DNA of 64,000 nucleotides, taken from assembly GCF_002102355.1 (NCBI RefSeq), contig NZ_LQPT01000019.1, positions 186,001 to 250,000 of the forward strand. The letters run 5' to 3'. Of the stretch, positions 18,078-29,059 are shown in pieces; within the stretch, counting starts at the first letter, position 1; the number at the start of each line of letters is the position of its first letter. The notes beneath the pieces are model-generated. The model saw only the letters and a list, made by a program, of their open reading frames with translations. It did no database searches and was not told the DNA's origin. The position numbers and the translations under genes were made by a program. The stretch is from Mycobacterium sherrisii. Lineage in GTDB: Bacteria; Actinomycetota; Actinomycetes; Mycobacteriales; Mycobacteriaceae.

Positions 18078-19637
18078 ATGCCCCTCGATGACGCGGCCGA
18101 CTGTGACGCGGTCGTCGTGGGTGGCGGCCACAATGGCCTCGTCGCCGCCGCCTACCTGGCCCGCGCGGGCCTGCGAGTGCGGCTGCTGGAACGGCTGGGC
18201 CACGTCGGTGGCGCCGCGGTCTCCGCGCAGGCCTTCGCAGGGGTCGACGTGCGGGTCTCGCGGTATTCCTACCTGGTCAGCCTGCTACCGGCCCGCATCG
18301 TCGAGGATTTGGGCGCGCCGATCCGGCTGGCCCCGCGGCGGTTTTCGTCGTATACCCCCAATCCCGTGACGGGCGGCCGTGATGGTCTGCTGATCGGGTC
18401 GCCCGGCAGTTCCGTCGGCGCCATCGGCGCCGACGAAGACGGGTACACCGCGTTCTACCGGCGTTGCCGGCTGGTGACCGAGCGGCTCCGCCCAACACTG
18501 CTGCAACCGCTGCGCACTCGCACGGACGCGCGGCGGCTGGTCGTGGACGACAACGGCCCCGAGGCTGCCGCGGCGTGGCGGGCGCTGATCGAGGAACCGA
18601 TCGCGCATGCCATCGCCGACGCGGTGCGCGACGATTTGGTCCGCGGTGTGATCGCCACCGATGCGCTGATCGGCACCTTCGCCCGTCTGGATGAGGCTTC
18701 GCTGCGGCAGAACATCTGTTTCCTGTACCACCTGATCGGCGGCGATTGGGACGTCCCGATCGGCGGAATGGGCGCGGTGACCGCCGCCCTGGCCGCCGCG
18801 GCCGTGCGCTATGGGGCCGAAATAGTAACCGGCGCAGAGGTTTTCCGCATCGAGCCGGACGGCTCGGTGTGCTTCCGCCGCGACGGCGAAGAGCACCGGC
18901 TGCGGGCCCGGTTCGTGCTGGCCGGCGTGACACAGGCGGTCTTGGCCGCACTCCTGGGCGAAGCGCCGCCGCCGCTGACGCCGGGAGCGCAGGTGAAGGT
19001 GAACATGGTGCTGCGCCGTCTGCCCCGGCTGCGTGACCCGAATGTCCATCCCGAGCAAGCCTTCGCCGGGACATTTCACGTCAACGAGACGTGGCGGCAA
19101 CTGGACGCCGCCTACGCGCAGGCCGCGGCCGGGCAACTACCGAATCCGTTGCCGTGCGAAGCGTATTGCCATTCGCTGACCGACCCGAGCATCCTGTCGG
19201 CCGGACTGCGGGACTCGGGTGCCCAGACGATGACGGTGTTCAGCCTGCATACGCCCCACCGACTGGTCACCGCCGACCCGCCGGTTTCCCGCGACCAGCT
19301 CACCGAGGCGGTGCTGGCATCGCTGAATTCCGTTCTGGCCGAGCCGATTCAGGACGTGCTAAGTACCGACCCCCAGGGCCGGCCCTGCCTCGAGACAACA
19401 ACCACCCTGGATCTCGAGCACTCCCTGGGTATGACCGGCGGCAACATCTTTCACGGCGCGTTGTCCTGGCCGTTCGCCGATGACGACGACGCGCTGGACA
19501 GCCCGGCCCGGCGCTGGGGTGTGGCCACCGCCCATCAGCGAATCATGTTGTGCGGCTCCGGTACTCGCCGCGGTGGCGGCGTGTCGGGTATCGGCGGGCA
19601 CAATGCCGCAATGGCGGTGCTGGCCTCGCTCGACTAG
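18078..19637 (+). CDS. FAD-dependent phytoene-desaturase-like oxidoreductase (Rv0897c-like)
   Basis: 519-aa flavoprotein. The N-terminal Rossmann fingerprint is VVVGGGHNGLVAAAYLARAG (residues about 12-31), and the C-terminal FAD motif is around LCGSGTRRGGGVSGIGGHNAA. The overall pattern is the CrtI/PYROXD2 family of FAD-dependent desaturases and oxidoreductases, as in Rv0897c. Its substrate is unknown; no carotenoid genes are adjacent. It starts at an ATG 3 bp after the DUF2630 gene. A palindromic dispersed repeat lies just past its stop, between it and the convergent gltA2. Confidence 0.85.
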   Translation: MPLDDAADCDAVVVGGGHNGLVAAAYLARAGLRVRLLERLGHVGGAAVSAQAFAGVDVRVSRYSYLVSLLPARIVEDLGAPIRLAPRRFSSYTPNPVTGGRDGLLIGSPGSSVGAIGADEDGYTAFYRRCRLVTERLRPTLLQPLRTRTDARRLVVDDNGPEAAAAWRALIEEPIAHAIADAVRDDLVRGVIATDALIGTFARLDEASLRQNICFLYHLIGGDWDVPIGGMGAVTAALAAAAVRYGAEIVTGAEVFRIEPDGSVCFRRDGEEHRLRARFVLAGVTQAVLAALLGEAPPPLTPGAQVKVNMVLRRLPRLRDPNVHPEQAFAGTFHVNETWRQLDAAYAQAAAGQLPNPLPCEAYCHSLTDPSILSAGLRDSGAQTMTVFSLHTPHRLVTADPPVSRDQLTEAVLASLNSVLAEPIQDVLSTDPQGRPCLETTTTLDLEHSLGMTGGNIFHGALSWPFADDDDALDSPARRWGVATAHQRIMLCGSGTRRGGGVSGIGGHNAAMAVLASLD

Positions 19638-19656
19638 GAGCCGCGCTTATTCGACG

Positions 19657-19700
19657 GCGGCGACCCGCATCGCCCGGCTACGCCGCGCTCGCGATCTCCG
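19657..19700. repeat. Dispersed palindromic repeat, copy A
   Basis: A 44-bp G+C-rich element whose core CGACCCGCATCGCCCGGCT is followed by ACGCCGCGCTCGCGATCTCC. It closely resembles the two tandem units found in frame in far (60873-60974), where the core is GGACCCGCAGCGCCCGGCT. It can fold into an imperfect hairpin and lies in the convergent gap between the oxidoreductase gene and gltA2, where it might also help transcription end. Confidence 0.6.
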
Positions 19701-20993
<1,293 letters not shown>

Positions 20994-21234
20994 GAGAACC
21001 CCTTTGCGCTCTGGCTGGTATGGCTGCCCCTGACTAGGTGCGTATAGCTGAAGGTAGTCGTTATCGCGGCGGCGCGCCCGCCCGGGGTCTCCTCCGTTGA
21101 GCCGACGGCTCACTGCCGGGTGAACCGGGCCTTGTCGTGCGGTGTTGCTGGTCTGCGGCACCCGGGAAATCGACGATTCGGGGTGCCGGCGTGAGGCAAT
21201 TATCACTCCCGATATCACTCCCGAGCGCCGCGGG
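20994..21234. other. gltA2 upstream region, no gene
   Basis: 241 bp between the pdxH stop and the gltA2 start, both read on the minus strand. An open frame crosses it, but its predicted protein lacks family resemblance. It presumably holds the gltA2 promoter and a 5' leader; an AT-richer patch around 21045-21070 (GCTATACG on the minus strand) is the best -10 candidate. I saw no clear terminator for pdxH. Confidence 0.4.
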
Positions 21235-21906
21235 CTAGGGCTGGAGACGCTCGACCTTCCCGTCCGCGACGCGAATCCGGTTGTGCAGCCGGTTTTCCCG
21301 CCCCTGCCAAAATTCGACCACCTCGGGCGCGATCAGGTATCCGCCCCAGTTGGGCGGCACCGGAACTTGTTCGGCGTCGGCGAAGCGTTGGGTCACCTCG
21401 GCGAGCTGCTCGATCAGCGCAGCCCGCGACGCGATCGGTTGCGACTGGTGCGAGGCCCACGCTCCCAGCTGCGAGCCGCGCGGTCGTTTGGACCAGTAGT
21501 CTTCGGTGGCCTTCCGGTCGACCTTGGTCACCGTGCCGCGCACGTGCACCTGCCGCCCCAGCAGATACCAGGGGAAGGTCGCCGATGCATACGGGGTGCG
21601 CGCCAGTTCCAGGCCCTTGGCCGAGTCGTAGTTGGTGAAGAAGGTGATCCCGGTCTCGTCGACGCTCTTGCACAACACCGTGCGGCTGACCGGTCGGCCG
21701 TCGGCTACGGTAGCTAGCACCATGGCGTTGGGCTCGGCGACCCCGAACCGCTCGGCGTCCCGGATCCAGGTGCGCAGCAACGCAAGCCATCCGCCGTCGA
21801 GCCAGGAAGCGTCGAGGTCGGAACTGCCGTCCCGTTCGGACGAGCCGTATTCCACGCGCATCCGCTGCAAGTGATCCCGATCCGTTGCGGGGTCTGGTCC
21901 TGCCAT
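21235..21906 (-). CDS. pdxH: Pyridoxamine 5'-phosphate oxidase
   Basis: 223-aa FMN enzyme that oxidises pyridoxamine or pyridoxine 5'-phosphate to pyridoxal 5'-phosphate. Family signatures are visible: [55 protein letters not shown] and the C-terminal [15 protein letters not shown]. Length matches the family. In H37Rv the pdxH gene is elsewhere (Rv2607), so its place between two citrate synthase genes differs, although I recall a similar neighbourhood in M. smegmatis. It is divergent from citA across a 71-bp gap with an extended inverted repeat, and it probably has a leaderless transcript. Confidence 0.93.
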   Translation of the reverse strand: MAGPDPATDRDHLQRMRVEYGSSERDGSSDLDASWLDGGWLALLRTWIRDAERFGVAEPNAMVLATVADGRPVSRTVLCKSVDETGITFFTNYDSAKGLELARTPYASATFPWYLLGRQVHVRGTVTKVDRKATEDYWSKRPRGSQLGAWASHQSQPIASRAALIEQLAEVTQRFADAEQVPVPPNWGGYLIAPEVVEFWQGRENRLHNRIRVADGKVERLQP

Positions 21907-21913
21907 CGGGCCA

Positions 21914-21946
21914 ACGCTACCGGCGCTTGCTACCGGCCGGTAGCGT
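21914..21946. promoter_or_regulatory. Inverted-repeat divergent promoter pdxH/citA
   Basis: ACGCTACC (21914-21921) and GGTAGCGT (21939-21946) form an inverted repeat. Each arm contains a TAGCGT hexamer, a TANNNT -10 match, pointing outward. For pdxH the hexamer ends 7 bp before the ATG, fitting a leaderless start; for citA it lies about 31 bp before the ATG. A perfect 16-bp palindrome (GCTACCGGCCGGTAGC, 21929-21944) overlaps the right arm and could be an operator. Confidence 0.5.
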
Positions 21947-21977
21947 CGGCCCGGAGGCGGAGTGCAAGAATTTTCCC

Positions 21978-23099
21978 ATGACTGTGGTCCCGGAAGATTT
22001 CGTCCCCGGCCTCGAAGGTGTGGTCGCGTTTACCACCGAGATCGCCGAGCCGGATAAAGACGGTGGCGCGCTGCGCTACCGCGGGGTCGACATCCAAGAC
22101 CTGGTGAACCAGCAGGTCACCTTCGGTGACGTCTGGGCGCTGTTGGTCGACGGTAGATTCGGCCACGGTTTGCCGCCCGCCGAGCCGTTCCCGCTGCCGA
22201 TCCACACCGGCGACGTCCGCGTCGACGTGCAGGCGGGCCTGGCCATGCTGGCCCCGATCTGGGGTTACAAGCCGCTACTCGACACCGACGAAGGCACCGC
22301 CCGCGACCAGTTGGCCCGCGCCTCGGTGATGGCGCTGTCGTACGTCGCGCAGTCCGCGCGCGGCATCTATCAGCCGGCCGTGCCGCAACGGGTGATCGAC
22401 GAATGCCAAACGGTGACAGCACGTTTCATGACACGTTGGCAGGGTGAACCCGACCCTCGCCATGTCGAGGCCATCGACGCCTACTGGGTGTCGGCGGCCG
22501 AGCACGGCATGAACGCCTCGACGTTTACCGCGCGGGTGATCGCGTCCACCGGCGCCGACGTCGCCGCGTCGCTGTCCGGGGCGATCGGGGCGATGAGCGG
22601 GCCCCTGCACGGCGGCGCTCCGGCCCGCGTGCTGCCCATGCTCGAAGAAGTAGAGCGCACCGGCGACGCGCGTGGCCTGGTGAAAAAGATTTTGGACAGC
22701 GGCGACAAGCTGATGGGGTTCGGGCACCGCGTCTACCGGGCGGAGGACCCGCGGGCCCGGGTGTTGCGCGCGACCGCCGAGCGACTGCGCGCCCCGCGCC
22801 ATGAGGTCGCGGTGGCGTTGGAACAGGCGGCCCTCGCCGAATTGCGCGAGCGCCGTCCGGATCGGGCCATCGAGACGAACGTCGAATTCTGGGCGGCGGT
22901 GATTCTCGACTTCGCCCAGGTACCGGCGAACATGATGCCGGCGATGTTCACCTGCGGGCGCACCGCGGGCTGGTGCGCGCACATCCTTGAGCAGAAGCGG
23001 CTGGGCAAGCTGGTCCGCCCGTCGGCCATCTACGTGGGGCCGGGGCCGCGCAGCCCCGAATCCGTCGAGGGCTGGGACCGGGTACTCGCCCACGCCTGA
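21978..23099 (+). CDS. citA: Second citrate synthase CitA
   Basis: 373-aa citrate synthase homologue, the same length as M. tuberculosis CitA (Rv0889c). Catalytic regions: [34 protein letters not shown], and [18 protein letters not shown]. It is shorter than GltA2, lacking the N-terminal beta extension, as in archaeal-type and 2-methylcitrate-synthase-like enzymes, so it may also use propionyl-CoA. The ATG at 21978 gives [18 protein letters not shown], the family N-terminus. It is divergent from pdxH. Confidence 0.92.
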   Translation: MTVVPEDFVPGLEGVVAFTTEIAEPDKDGGALRYRGVDIQDLVNQQVTFGDVWALLVDGRFGHGLPPAEPFPLPIHTGDVRVDVQAGLAMLAPIWGYKPLLDTDEGTARDQLARASVMALSYVAQSARGIYQPAVPQRVIDECQTVTARFMTRWQGEPDPRHVEAIDAYWVSAAEHGMNASTFTARVIASTGADVAASLSGAIGAMSGPLHGGAPARVLPMLEEVERTGDARGLVKKILDSGDKLMGFGHRVYRAEDPRARVLRATAERLRAPRHEVAVALEQAALAELRERRPDRAIETNVEFWAAVILDFAQVPANMMPAMFTCGRTAGWCAHILEQKRLGKLVRPSAIYVGPGPRSPESVEGWDRVLAHA

Positions 23100-23225
23100 C
23101 GGTTTTGTCGGTGGCCGGCGATTGACTGGTCTTCGCCGCGATGAGTTTGCGTCGCGGTGCCGGTCAGTACCGTGAGCCAGCCTCCGCCCGAGGTTGGACC
23201 GCGCCACGACAGCAAGGAGACCGCA

Positions 23226-23675
23226 ATGGCCATCAACATCGAACCCGCAGTATCCCCGCACCTGGTGGTGGACGACGCCGCCGCGGCGATCGACTTCTAC
23301 GTCAAGGCATTTGGCGCCGAGGAACTCGGACGCCTGCCCGGGCCGGACGGCAAGCTGGTGCACGCCGCGCTGCGGATCAACGGCTTTTTGGTGATGCTCA
23401 ACGACGACTTCCCGGAGACCTGCGGCGGCAAGTCCATGAGCCCGAAGTCGCTGGGCGGCACGCCGGTAACGATTCATCTGACGGTCACCGACGTCGACGC
23501 CAAATTCCAGCGCGCGGTCGACGCCGGAGCCACGGTCGTCGCCCCGCTGCAGGATCAGTTCTGGGGGGATCGCTACGGGGTACTGGCCGATCCGTTCGGC
23601 CACCACTGGTCGCTGGGACAACCGGTGCGTGAGGTCAGCCCGGAGGAAATGCAAGCCGCGATGTCGGCCGGCTAA
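23226..23675 (+). CDS. VOC/PhnB-like glyoxalase-fold protein (Rv0887c-like)
   Basis: 149-aa protein of the vicinal-oxygen-chelate superfamily: paired beta-alpha-beta-beta-beta units from SPHLVVDDAAAAIDFYVKAFG to VTIHLTVTDVDAKF, ending in the DRYGVLADPFGHHWSLG signature of PhnB/glyoxalase-like proteins. The usual metal ligands are only partly recognisable, so it may be a dioxygenase-like, glyoxalase-like or ligand-binding member. The ATG at 23226 has a ribosome site AAGGAGA. The 3' end overlaps the convergent fprB by 4 bp. It resembles Rv0887c. Confidence 0.85.
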   Translation: MAINIEPAVSPHLVVDDAAAAIDFYVKAFGAEELGRLPGPDGKLVHAALRINGFLVMLNDDFPETCGGKSMSPKSLGGTPVTIHLTVTDVDAKFQRAVDAGATVVAPLQDQFWGDRYGVLADPFGHHWSLGQPVREVSPEEMQAAMSAG

Positions 23676-25354
23676 CCGAGCAGCCGCGCCAACAGCCGGC
23701 GTGGCGGTGCCGGCTGCGCGGTCGCGGCGGTCGCCAGCATGTCGGACACCGCGGTGAACTTCTTGCGCGGCCGCCCGTCGTCAACGCCGCGCGCAATCTC
23801 GGCGGCGTCGATGGCGCGCCAGCCCGCCGCGTCGACGACATCGGGCACGCGGCCGCGGACCAGCTCCTCCAGCGCCGCGCGCGGGCCGACGGGGTCGGTC
23901 AGTCCGCCGGCATTGAAATCGGCGACCAGCGCCTGCACGGTCTGCAGCGAGCAGGACTTGTTGGTGCCGATGAAGCCGGTGGGCCCGCGCTTGATCCAAC
24001 CCGCGACATAGGCGCCCGGCACCGGGTGACCGGAGTCGGGGTCGACGACACGACCCTGCGCGTTCGGCACCACGGCGGCCGCTTCGTCGAACGGAAGATC
24101 GCGAATGCGCTTGCCGCGGTATCCGATCGACGTCAGCACCAGGCCGGCGTCGATGCGCCGCGCCTGGTCGGTGCCCGTCACCGAGAACTCCATACCGGCG
24201 GCGCGACGCTCGCCCAGCACGCGTTCGGGAGTGAGCTCATAGGTCAGCCGGATGCGGGGACGGTCGCCGGGAGCAGAGGCATCGGCGAGCCTGGTCAAGA
24301 TTTCGAGCTTATGCCGGGTCAGCCGGTCTGGCGCGGTTGGGAGATCCCGTGCCACCAGAGCGTGGTCGTGCGCGTCGAGCACGACGTCGGATGCGTGGGT
24401 GAGTCCGATCAATTCGGGAAGGGTGAACGCAGAGTGGGCAGGACCCCGGCGCGCCGCGATGACGACCTCACGGATCGCGGAGCCGCGCAGCGCGGCAAGG
24501 GCACGGTCGGAAATGTCGGTGCGGGCCAGATCGTCCGGGTCGGCGGTGAGCACCCGGGCGACGTCCAGGGCGACGTTGCCGTTGCCGATCAACACCACCC
24601 GTTCGTGGCTGAGATCGATTGGCAGATCGCTGAAGTCAGGGTGGCCGTTGACCCACGCGACGAATTCGGTCGCCGTGCCGGTCCCCGGCATTCCCATGCC
24701 GTCGATGTCCAGTCGTCGGTCGTTGGGCGCGCCGACCGCGTAGAGCACGGCGTGATGATGAGCCAGCAATTCGGCATGGCTCAGGTGCCTGCCGACCTCG
24801 ACATTGAGGTAGAAGCGGAAGTGGCGATGACGCGAGACCCGGTCGAAGAGGTCGGTGACCCGTTTGGTGTTCTGATGGTCGGGCGCCACTCCCGCACGCA
24901 CCAAACCGTAAGGTGTGGGCAGCTTTTCGAAAATGTTGACCCGCACACCATGCTGGGTCAACAGTTCGTCGGCGGCGTACATCGCCGCCGGCCCGGAACC
25001 GACGATCGCCACCGTCAGCGGCTGGCGGCGGGGCCGCACCTGCGGGGCCGGCAGCACCGGCGCCAGTTTGGACGTCGGCGGCAGCTTCACGTCCGCGGGC
25101 CGGTCGGGATAGAACGAGGCGTTGATCTCGACGAACGGCAGTTGCTTGCCGTCGAGCCGGTTGTCGGGGACGATCGCCCCCACAGGGCACGCGCTCACAC
25201 AGGCACCGCAGTCCACGCAGGCGTCCGGATCGATGTGGAGCATCTCGGCCGTGGCGAAGCCCGGCTCATCCGGCGACGGGTGGATGCAGTTCACCGGGCA
25301 GGCGAAAACACAGGACCCGTCGTTGCAACACGACTGGGTGATCACATGCGGCAT
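23672..25354 (-). CDS. fprB: Ferredoxin/ferredoxin-NADP reductase FprB
   Basis: 560-aa fusion. The N-terminal ferredoxin domain starts MPHVITQSCCNDGSC and carries two iron-sulfur motifs, the second being canonical Cys46-x2-Cys49-x2-Cys52-x3-Cys56-Pro. An adrenodoxin-reductase-type flavoprotein follows, with VAIVGSGPAAMYAADELL (FAD, about residue 115), VVLIGNGNVALDVARVL (NADP) and GWIKRGPTGFIGTNK. It transfers electrons between NADPH and ferredoxins or P450 systems. FprB of M. tuberculosis is 575 aa. The ATG at 25354 was chosen by the ferredoxin N-terminus. It is 17 bp downstream of the diiron oxygenase gene on the same strand and is a plausible electron donor for it. Confidence 0.93.
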   Translation of the reverse strand: MPHVITQSCCNDGSCVFACPVNCIHPSPDEPGFATAEMLHIDPDACVDCGACVSACPVGAIVPDNRLDGKQLPFVEINASFYPDRPADVKLPPTSKLAPVLPAPQVRPRRQPLTVAIVGSGPAAMYAADELLTQHGVRVNIFEKLPTPYGLVRAGVAPDHQNTKRVTDLFDRVSRHRHFRFYLNVEVGRHLSHAELLAHHHAVLYAVGAPNDRRLDIDGMGMPGTGTATEFVAWVNGHPDFSDLPIDLSHERVVLIGNGNVALDVARVLTADPDDLARTDISDRALAALRGSAIREVVIAARRGPAHSAFTLPELIGLTHASDVVLDAHDHALVARDLPTAPDRLTRHKLEILTRLADASAPGDRPRIRLTYELTPERVLGERRAAGMEFSVTGTDQARRIDAGLVLTSIGYRGKRIRDLPFDEAAAVVPNAQGRVVDPDSGHPVPGAYVAGWIKRGPTGFIGTNKSCSLQTVQALVADFNAGGLTDPVGPRAALEELVRGRVPDVVDAAGWRAIDAAEIARGVDDGRPRKKFTAVSDMLATAATAQPAPPRRLLARLLG

Positions 25355-25371
25355 AACCGATCTCGCGGTCC

Positions 25372-26397
25372 TCAGGCGGCCGGCGCGGCCGTCAGGTGCT
25401 GCCGCTGCGGCTCGCTGCGGTAGCGCGACGGCTTCCCGTTGATCTTGCAGATGCGCCACATCAGCCGCGCCGACCGGTTGTCCATCAGCCCGGTGTCGTA
25501 GGCCAGCATCCGCACATCGCCGAACATGTCGGACAGCCACTTGCGCGATTCCGGCGACCGGAAGAACAGTTCCTTTTTGACCTCGCGCGGAATGTCGAAC
25601 TCGCGCCAGAACTGCTTGGGCGGCACCACGATTGCCCGGCACAATACTTTCATGGTCAACGGCAGGAACAGGGCGGTGAAAAATCGCTGCCGTTTGCTCA
25701 ACTCCGGTATCCGCCTACGCAGGAACTCGTGCGCGAAGGAGATGTGCCGCGCCTCCTCGGCGACGTGGATCGCCATCACCCGCTCCATGATCGGATGCAA
25801 TGACTTGCCTTCGCGCAGAACATTTTTCTGAGTGTGATCGATCGGTTCCTCACCCGCGAGCACACCGATGAAGAAAGCCACCGGCAGCGGTCCGGCCGCC
25901 AGTGGAACCAACGGCGAGATCCACTTGAGCAGCCGCGGCATGCCCGGCACGTCGGCGCCGATGCGGTTGACCATTTCCTGGAACATCATGGTGTGGTTGC
26001 ACTCTTCAACCGACTCATGCAAGCAGTACCGGTATTCCGGCGATCCGTTGGGCACCCAGAACGTGTAGTTCATCAGGCCCCGGATCAGGATGGACTCGAA
26101 GTGCAGGCCGACCTTGGCCACGTTGGCCTGGCGCCACATGCCGATCTTGATCTTGCGGTCTTCGGATTGCGCCCGATACCAGGGATGGCGGCCCAGCGGG
26201 TCGGTCGCCGGAAGAATCCACCGGGGATCATTCTCGGTGACCGCGAACTCCGGCGACTCCCAATCGATGTCGGTGTACGGGTTGAAGTTTCGCCGCACCG
26301 ACCCCTCAGACAGTGTGGCGAGCGTTTTCACGTACTCGGCGTCGTGGCGCACTTCCATATTGCGGCGCCAGCGCCGGACCATTCGCGTCCTGGCCAT
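25372..26397 (-). CDS. AurF-like diiron oxygenase (Rv0885-like)
   Basis: 341-aa protein of the AurF (p-aminobenzoate N-oxygenase) diiron family. Ligand motifs are visible: LHESVEECNHTMMFQEM (E-x2-H type) and IHVAEEARHISFAHEFL (EE-x2-H), typical of four-helix-bundle carboxylate-bridged diiron enzymes. It would oxygenate or desaturate an unknown substrate. The start ATG at 26397 (MARTRMVRRWRRNME) was chosen because the frame upstream runs through a dyad likely to be regulatory. It is co-directional with and 17 bp from fprB, an electron-transfer protein, which fits an oxygenase needing reduced ferredoxin. It resembles Rv0885. Confidence 0.87.
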   Translation of the reverse strand: MARTRMVRRWRRNMEVRHDAEYVKTLATLSEGSVRRNFNPYTDIDWESPEFAVTENDPRWILPATDPLGRHPWYRAQSEDRKIKIGMWRQANVAKVGLHFESILIRGLMNYTFWVPNGSPEYRYCLHESVEECNHTMMFQEMVNRIGADVPGMPRLLKWISPLVPLAAGPLPVAFFIGVLAGEEPIDHTQKNVLREGKSLHPIMERVMAIHVAEEARHISFAHEFLRRRIPELSKRQRFFTALFLPLTMKVLCRAIVVPPKQFWREFDIPREVKKELFFRSPESRKWLSDMFGDVRMLAYDTGLMDNRSARLMWRICKINGKPSRYRSEPQRQHLTAAPAA

Positions 26398-26424
26398 ATC
26401 CAAGCCTCCCCAACGAGGTTTACA

Positions 26425-26445
26425 TTTGGACGTGCAATGTCCAAA
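26425..26445. promoter_or_regulatory. Inverted-repeat operator upstream of diiron oxygenase
   Basis: TTTGGAC (26425-26431), 7-bp spacer, GTCCAAA (26439-26445): a perfect 7-bp inverted repeat in an AT-richer patch 28 bp upstream of the oxygenase ATG. The size and symmetry suit a dimeric TetR/GntR-type regulator. The remainder of the 26398-26641 gap holds a GGTACC doublet (26448-26453, 26457-26462) and the serC upstream region. Confidence 0.55.
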
Positions 26446-26518
26446 ACGGTACCGCAGGTACCGGGAATTAGCTAGGCCTGGCCGGTCCCTGTTGCCTGAC
26501 CGGGGGTCACCGCGGTGA

Positions 26519-27772
<1,254 letters not shown>

Positions 27773-27906
27773 CGTTTCGCCGGCCATCGACGCGCAACCG
27801 CCCAGCGTGTCAGCACAGTTGTGGGCGTTAGCTGGACTAGAGTGCGGCAGAGTGATGGGTCCGGAGAAATCGAAGCTGGCCTGCACGAAGCCTGCGAGGA
27901 GAAGCC

Positions 27907-28707
27907 ATGCGGGAACTCAAAGTGGTTGGGCTCGACGCCGACAGCAAATACATCATCTGCCACGGTGATGATCCCGCGGAACAATTCAAGCTGGCGGCCA
28001 ACGACCGGCTCCGGGATCTGCTGCGCAAGGAACCGGCATCGCCCGAGCAACCGCACCTCGACATCGAGGTCACCAACATGCTGAGCCCCAAGGAGATTCA
28101 GGCCAAGATCCGCGCCGGCGCCTCGGTCGAGCAGGTTGCCGCCGCCTCCGGCTCCGACATCTCGCGAGTGCGCCGGTTCGCCCACCCGGTGTTGCTGGAG
28201 CGGTTCCGCGCCGCCGAGCTGGCAACCGCGGCGCATCCCATGCTCGCCGACGGGCCCGCGGTCATGACGCTGCTGGAGACCGTTAGCGCCGCCATGGTCA
28301 CCCGCGGCCTGGATCCCACCGGCCTCAGCTGGGACGCGTGGCGCAACGAAGACAACCGGTGGACCGTGCAACTGGCGTACAAGGTCGGCCGCGGGGACAA
28401 CCTCGCGCATTTCCACTTCACCCCCGGCGCGCACGGCGGGACGGTCACCGCCATCGACGACGGCGCGAGCGAGCTGATCGATCCGGACTTCGAGCGACCG
28501 CTGCGGCCCCTCGCCCCGGTGGCCCACGTCGAGTTCAACGGGCCCGCCGCGGCTGCTGCGCCGGACCCGGCGGAGACGCCGGAGCGGGTGCAGGAGCGGC
28601 CGGAAGAAGCGCAGCGACCGCAGCCGGTGCACAGCCGTCGGGGCAGGCCGGTCATCCCGGCGTGGGAGGACGTGTTGCTCGGCGTGCGTTCGGGCGGTCA
28701 GCGCTAG
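27907..28707 (+). CDS. sepH: Cell division regulator SepH
   Basis: 266-aa protein with the DUF3071 N-terminal region (MRELKVVGLDADSKYIIC) that contains a helix-turn-helix (SPKEIQAKIRAGASVEQVAAASGSDISRVRRF, about 60-92). A conserved middle block follows (WTVQLAYKVGRGDNLAHFHFTPGAHGGTV), then a Pro/Glu-rich tail ending in RRGRPVIPAWEDVLLGVRS. This is SepH, reported to bind FtsZ and stimulate its assembly in Streptomyces and mycobacteria (Rv0883c). A good ribosome site (GAGGAGAA) precedes the ATG. A TAGAGT -10-like box lies at 27838-27843. Confidence 0.92.
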   Translation: MRELKVVGLDADSKYIICHGDDPAEQFKLAANDRLRDLLRKEPASPEQPHLDIEVTNMLSPKEIQAKIRAGASVEQVAAASGSDISRVRRFAHPVLLERFRAAELATAAHPMLADGPAVMTLLETVSAAMVTRGLDPTGLSWDAWRNEDNRWTVQLAYKVGRGDNLAHFHFTPGAHGGTVTAIDDGASELIDPDFERPLRPLAPVAHVEFNGPAAAAAPDPAETPERVQERPEEAQRPQPVHSRRGRPVIPAWEDVLLGVRSGGQR

Positions 28708-28718
28708 CCAGGACCTAG

Positions 28719-29006
28719 CTAAGACAGGGTGTGCGCGACCAGCGCCAGCCACGCGACCGCCACCCCGACCCCCGCGCCCAGCACGAACCAACGCAGCACC
28801 GGCGTGCGCCGCCAGCCCCACAGCGTCGGCGCCAGCCCGCCGGCGGCCACCGCGTTGAGCCCCACGGCCAGCAGCACATGCACCCGGATCAGACCGAGAC
28901 TCAGCACCACAATCGCCACGCCGGTCACCGCCGCGACGAACCCCGCCACCGTCAAACCCGTTGCCCAGGGCACTGACTGGGCACTGCGGCCGAGTTTGTC
29001 GCTCAT
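28719..29006 (-). CDS. DUF2537 membrane protein (Rv0882-like)
   Basis: 95-aa protein with three hydrophobic helices (about residues 15-35, 40-60 and 70-92) separated by short basic loops (WGWRRTPVLRW). It fits the DUF2537 family of actinobacterial membrane proteins and Rv0882. The ATG at 29006 gives MSDKLGRSAQSVPW. It is convergent with sepH, 11 bp apart, and downstream of the RNA methyltransferase on the same strand. No function is known. Confidence 0.85.
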   Translation of the reverse strand: MSDKLGRSAQSVPWATGLTVAGFVAAVTGVAIVVLSLGLIRVHVLLAVGLNAVAAGGLAPTLWGWRRTPVLRWFVLGAGVGVAVAWLALVAHTLS

Positions 29007-29059
29007 TCGGCGAGCCTAACCCGGGTGTCCGGTTCCAGCTCCGGCCGCGGCCGACGTCG

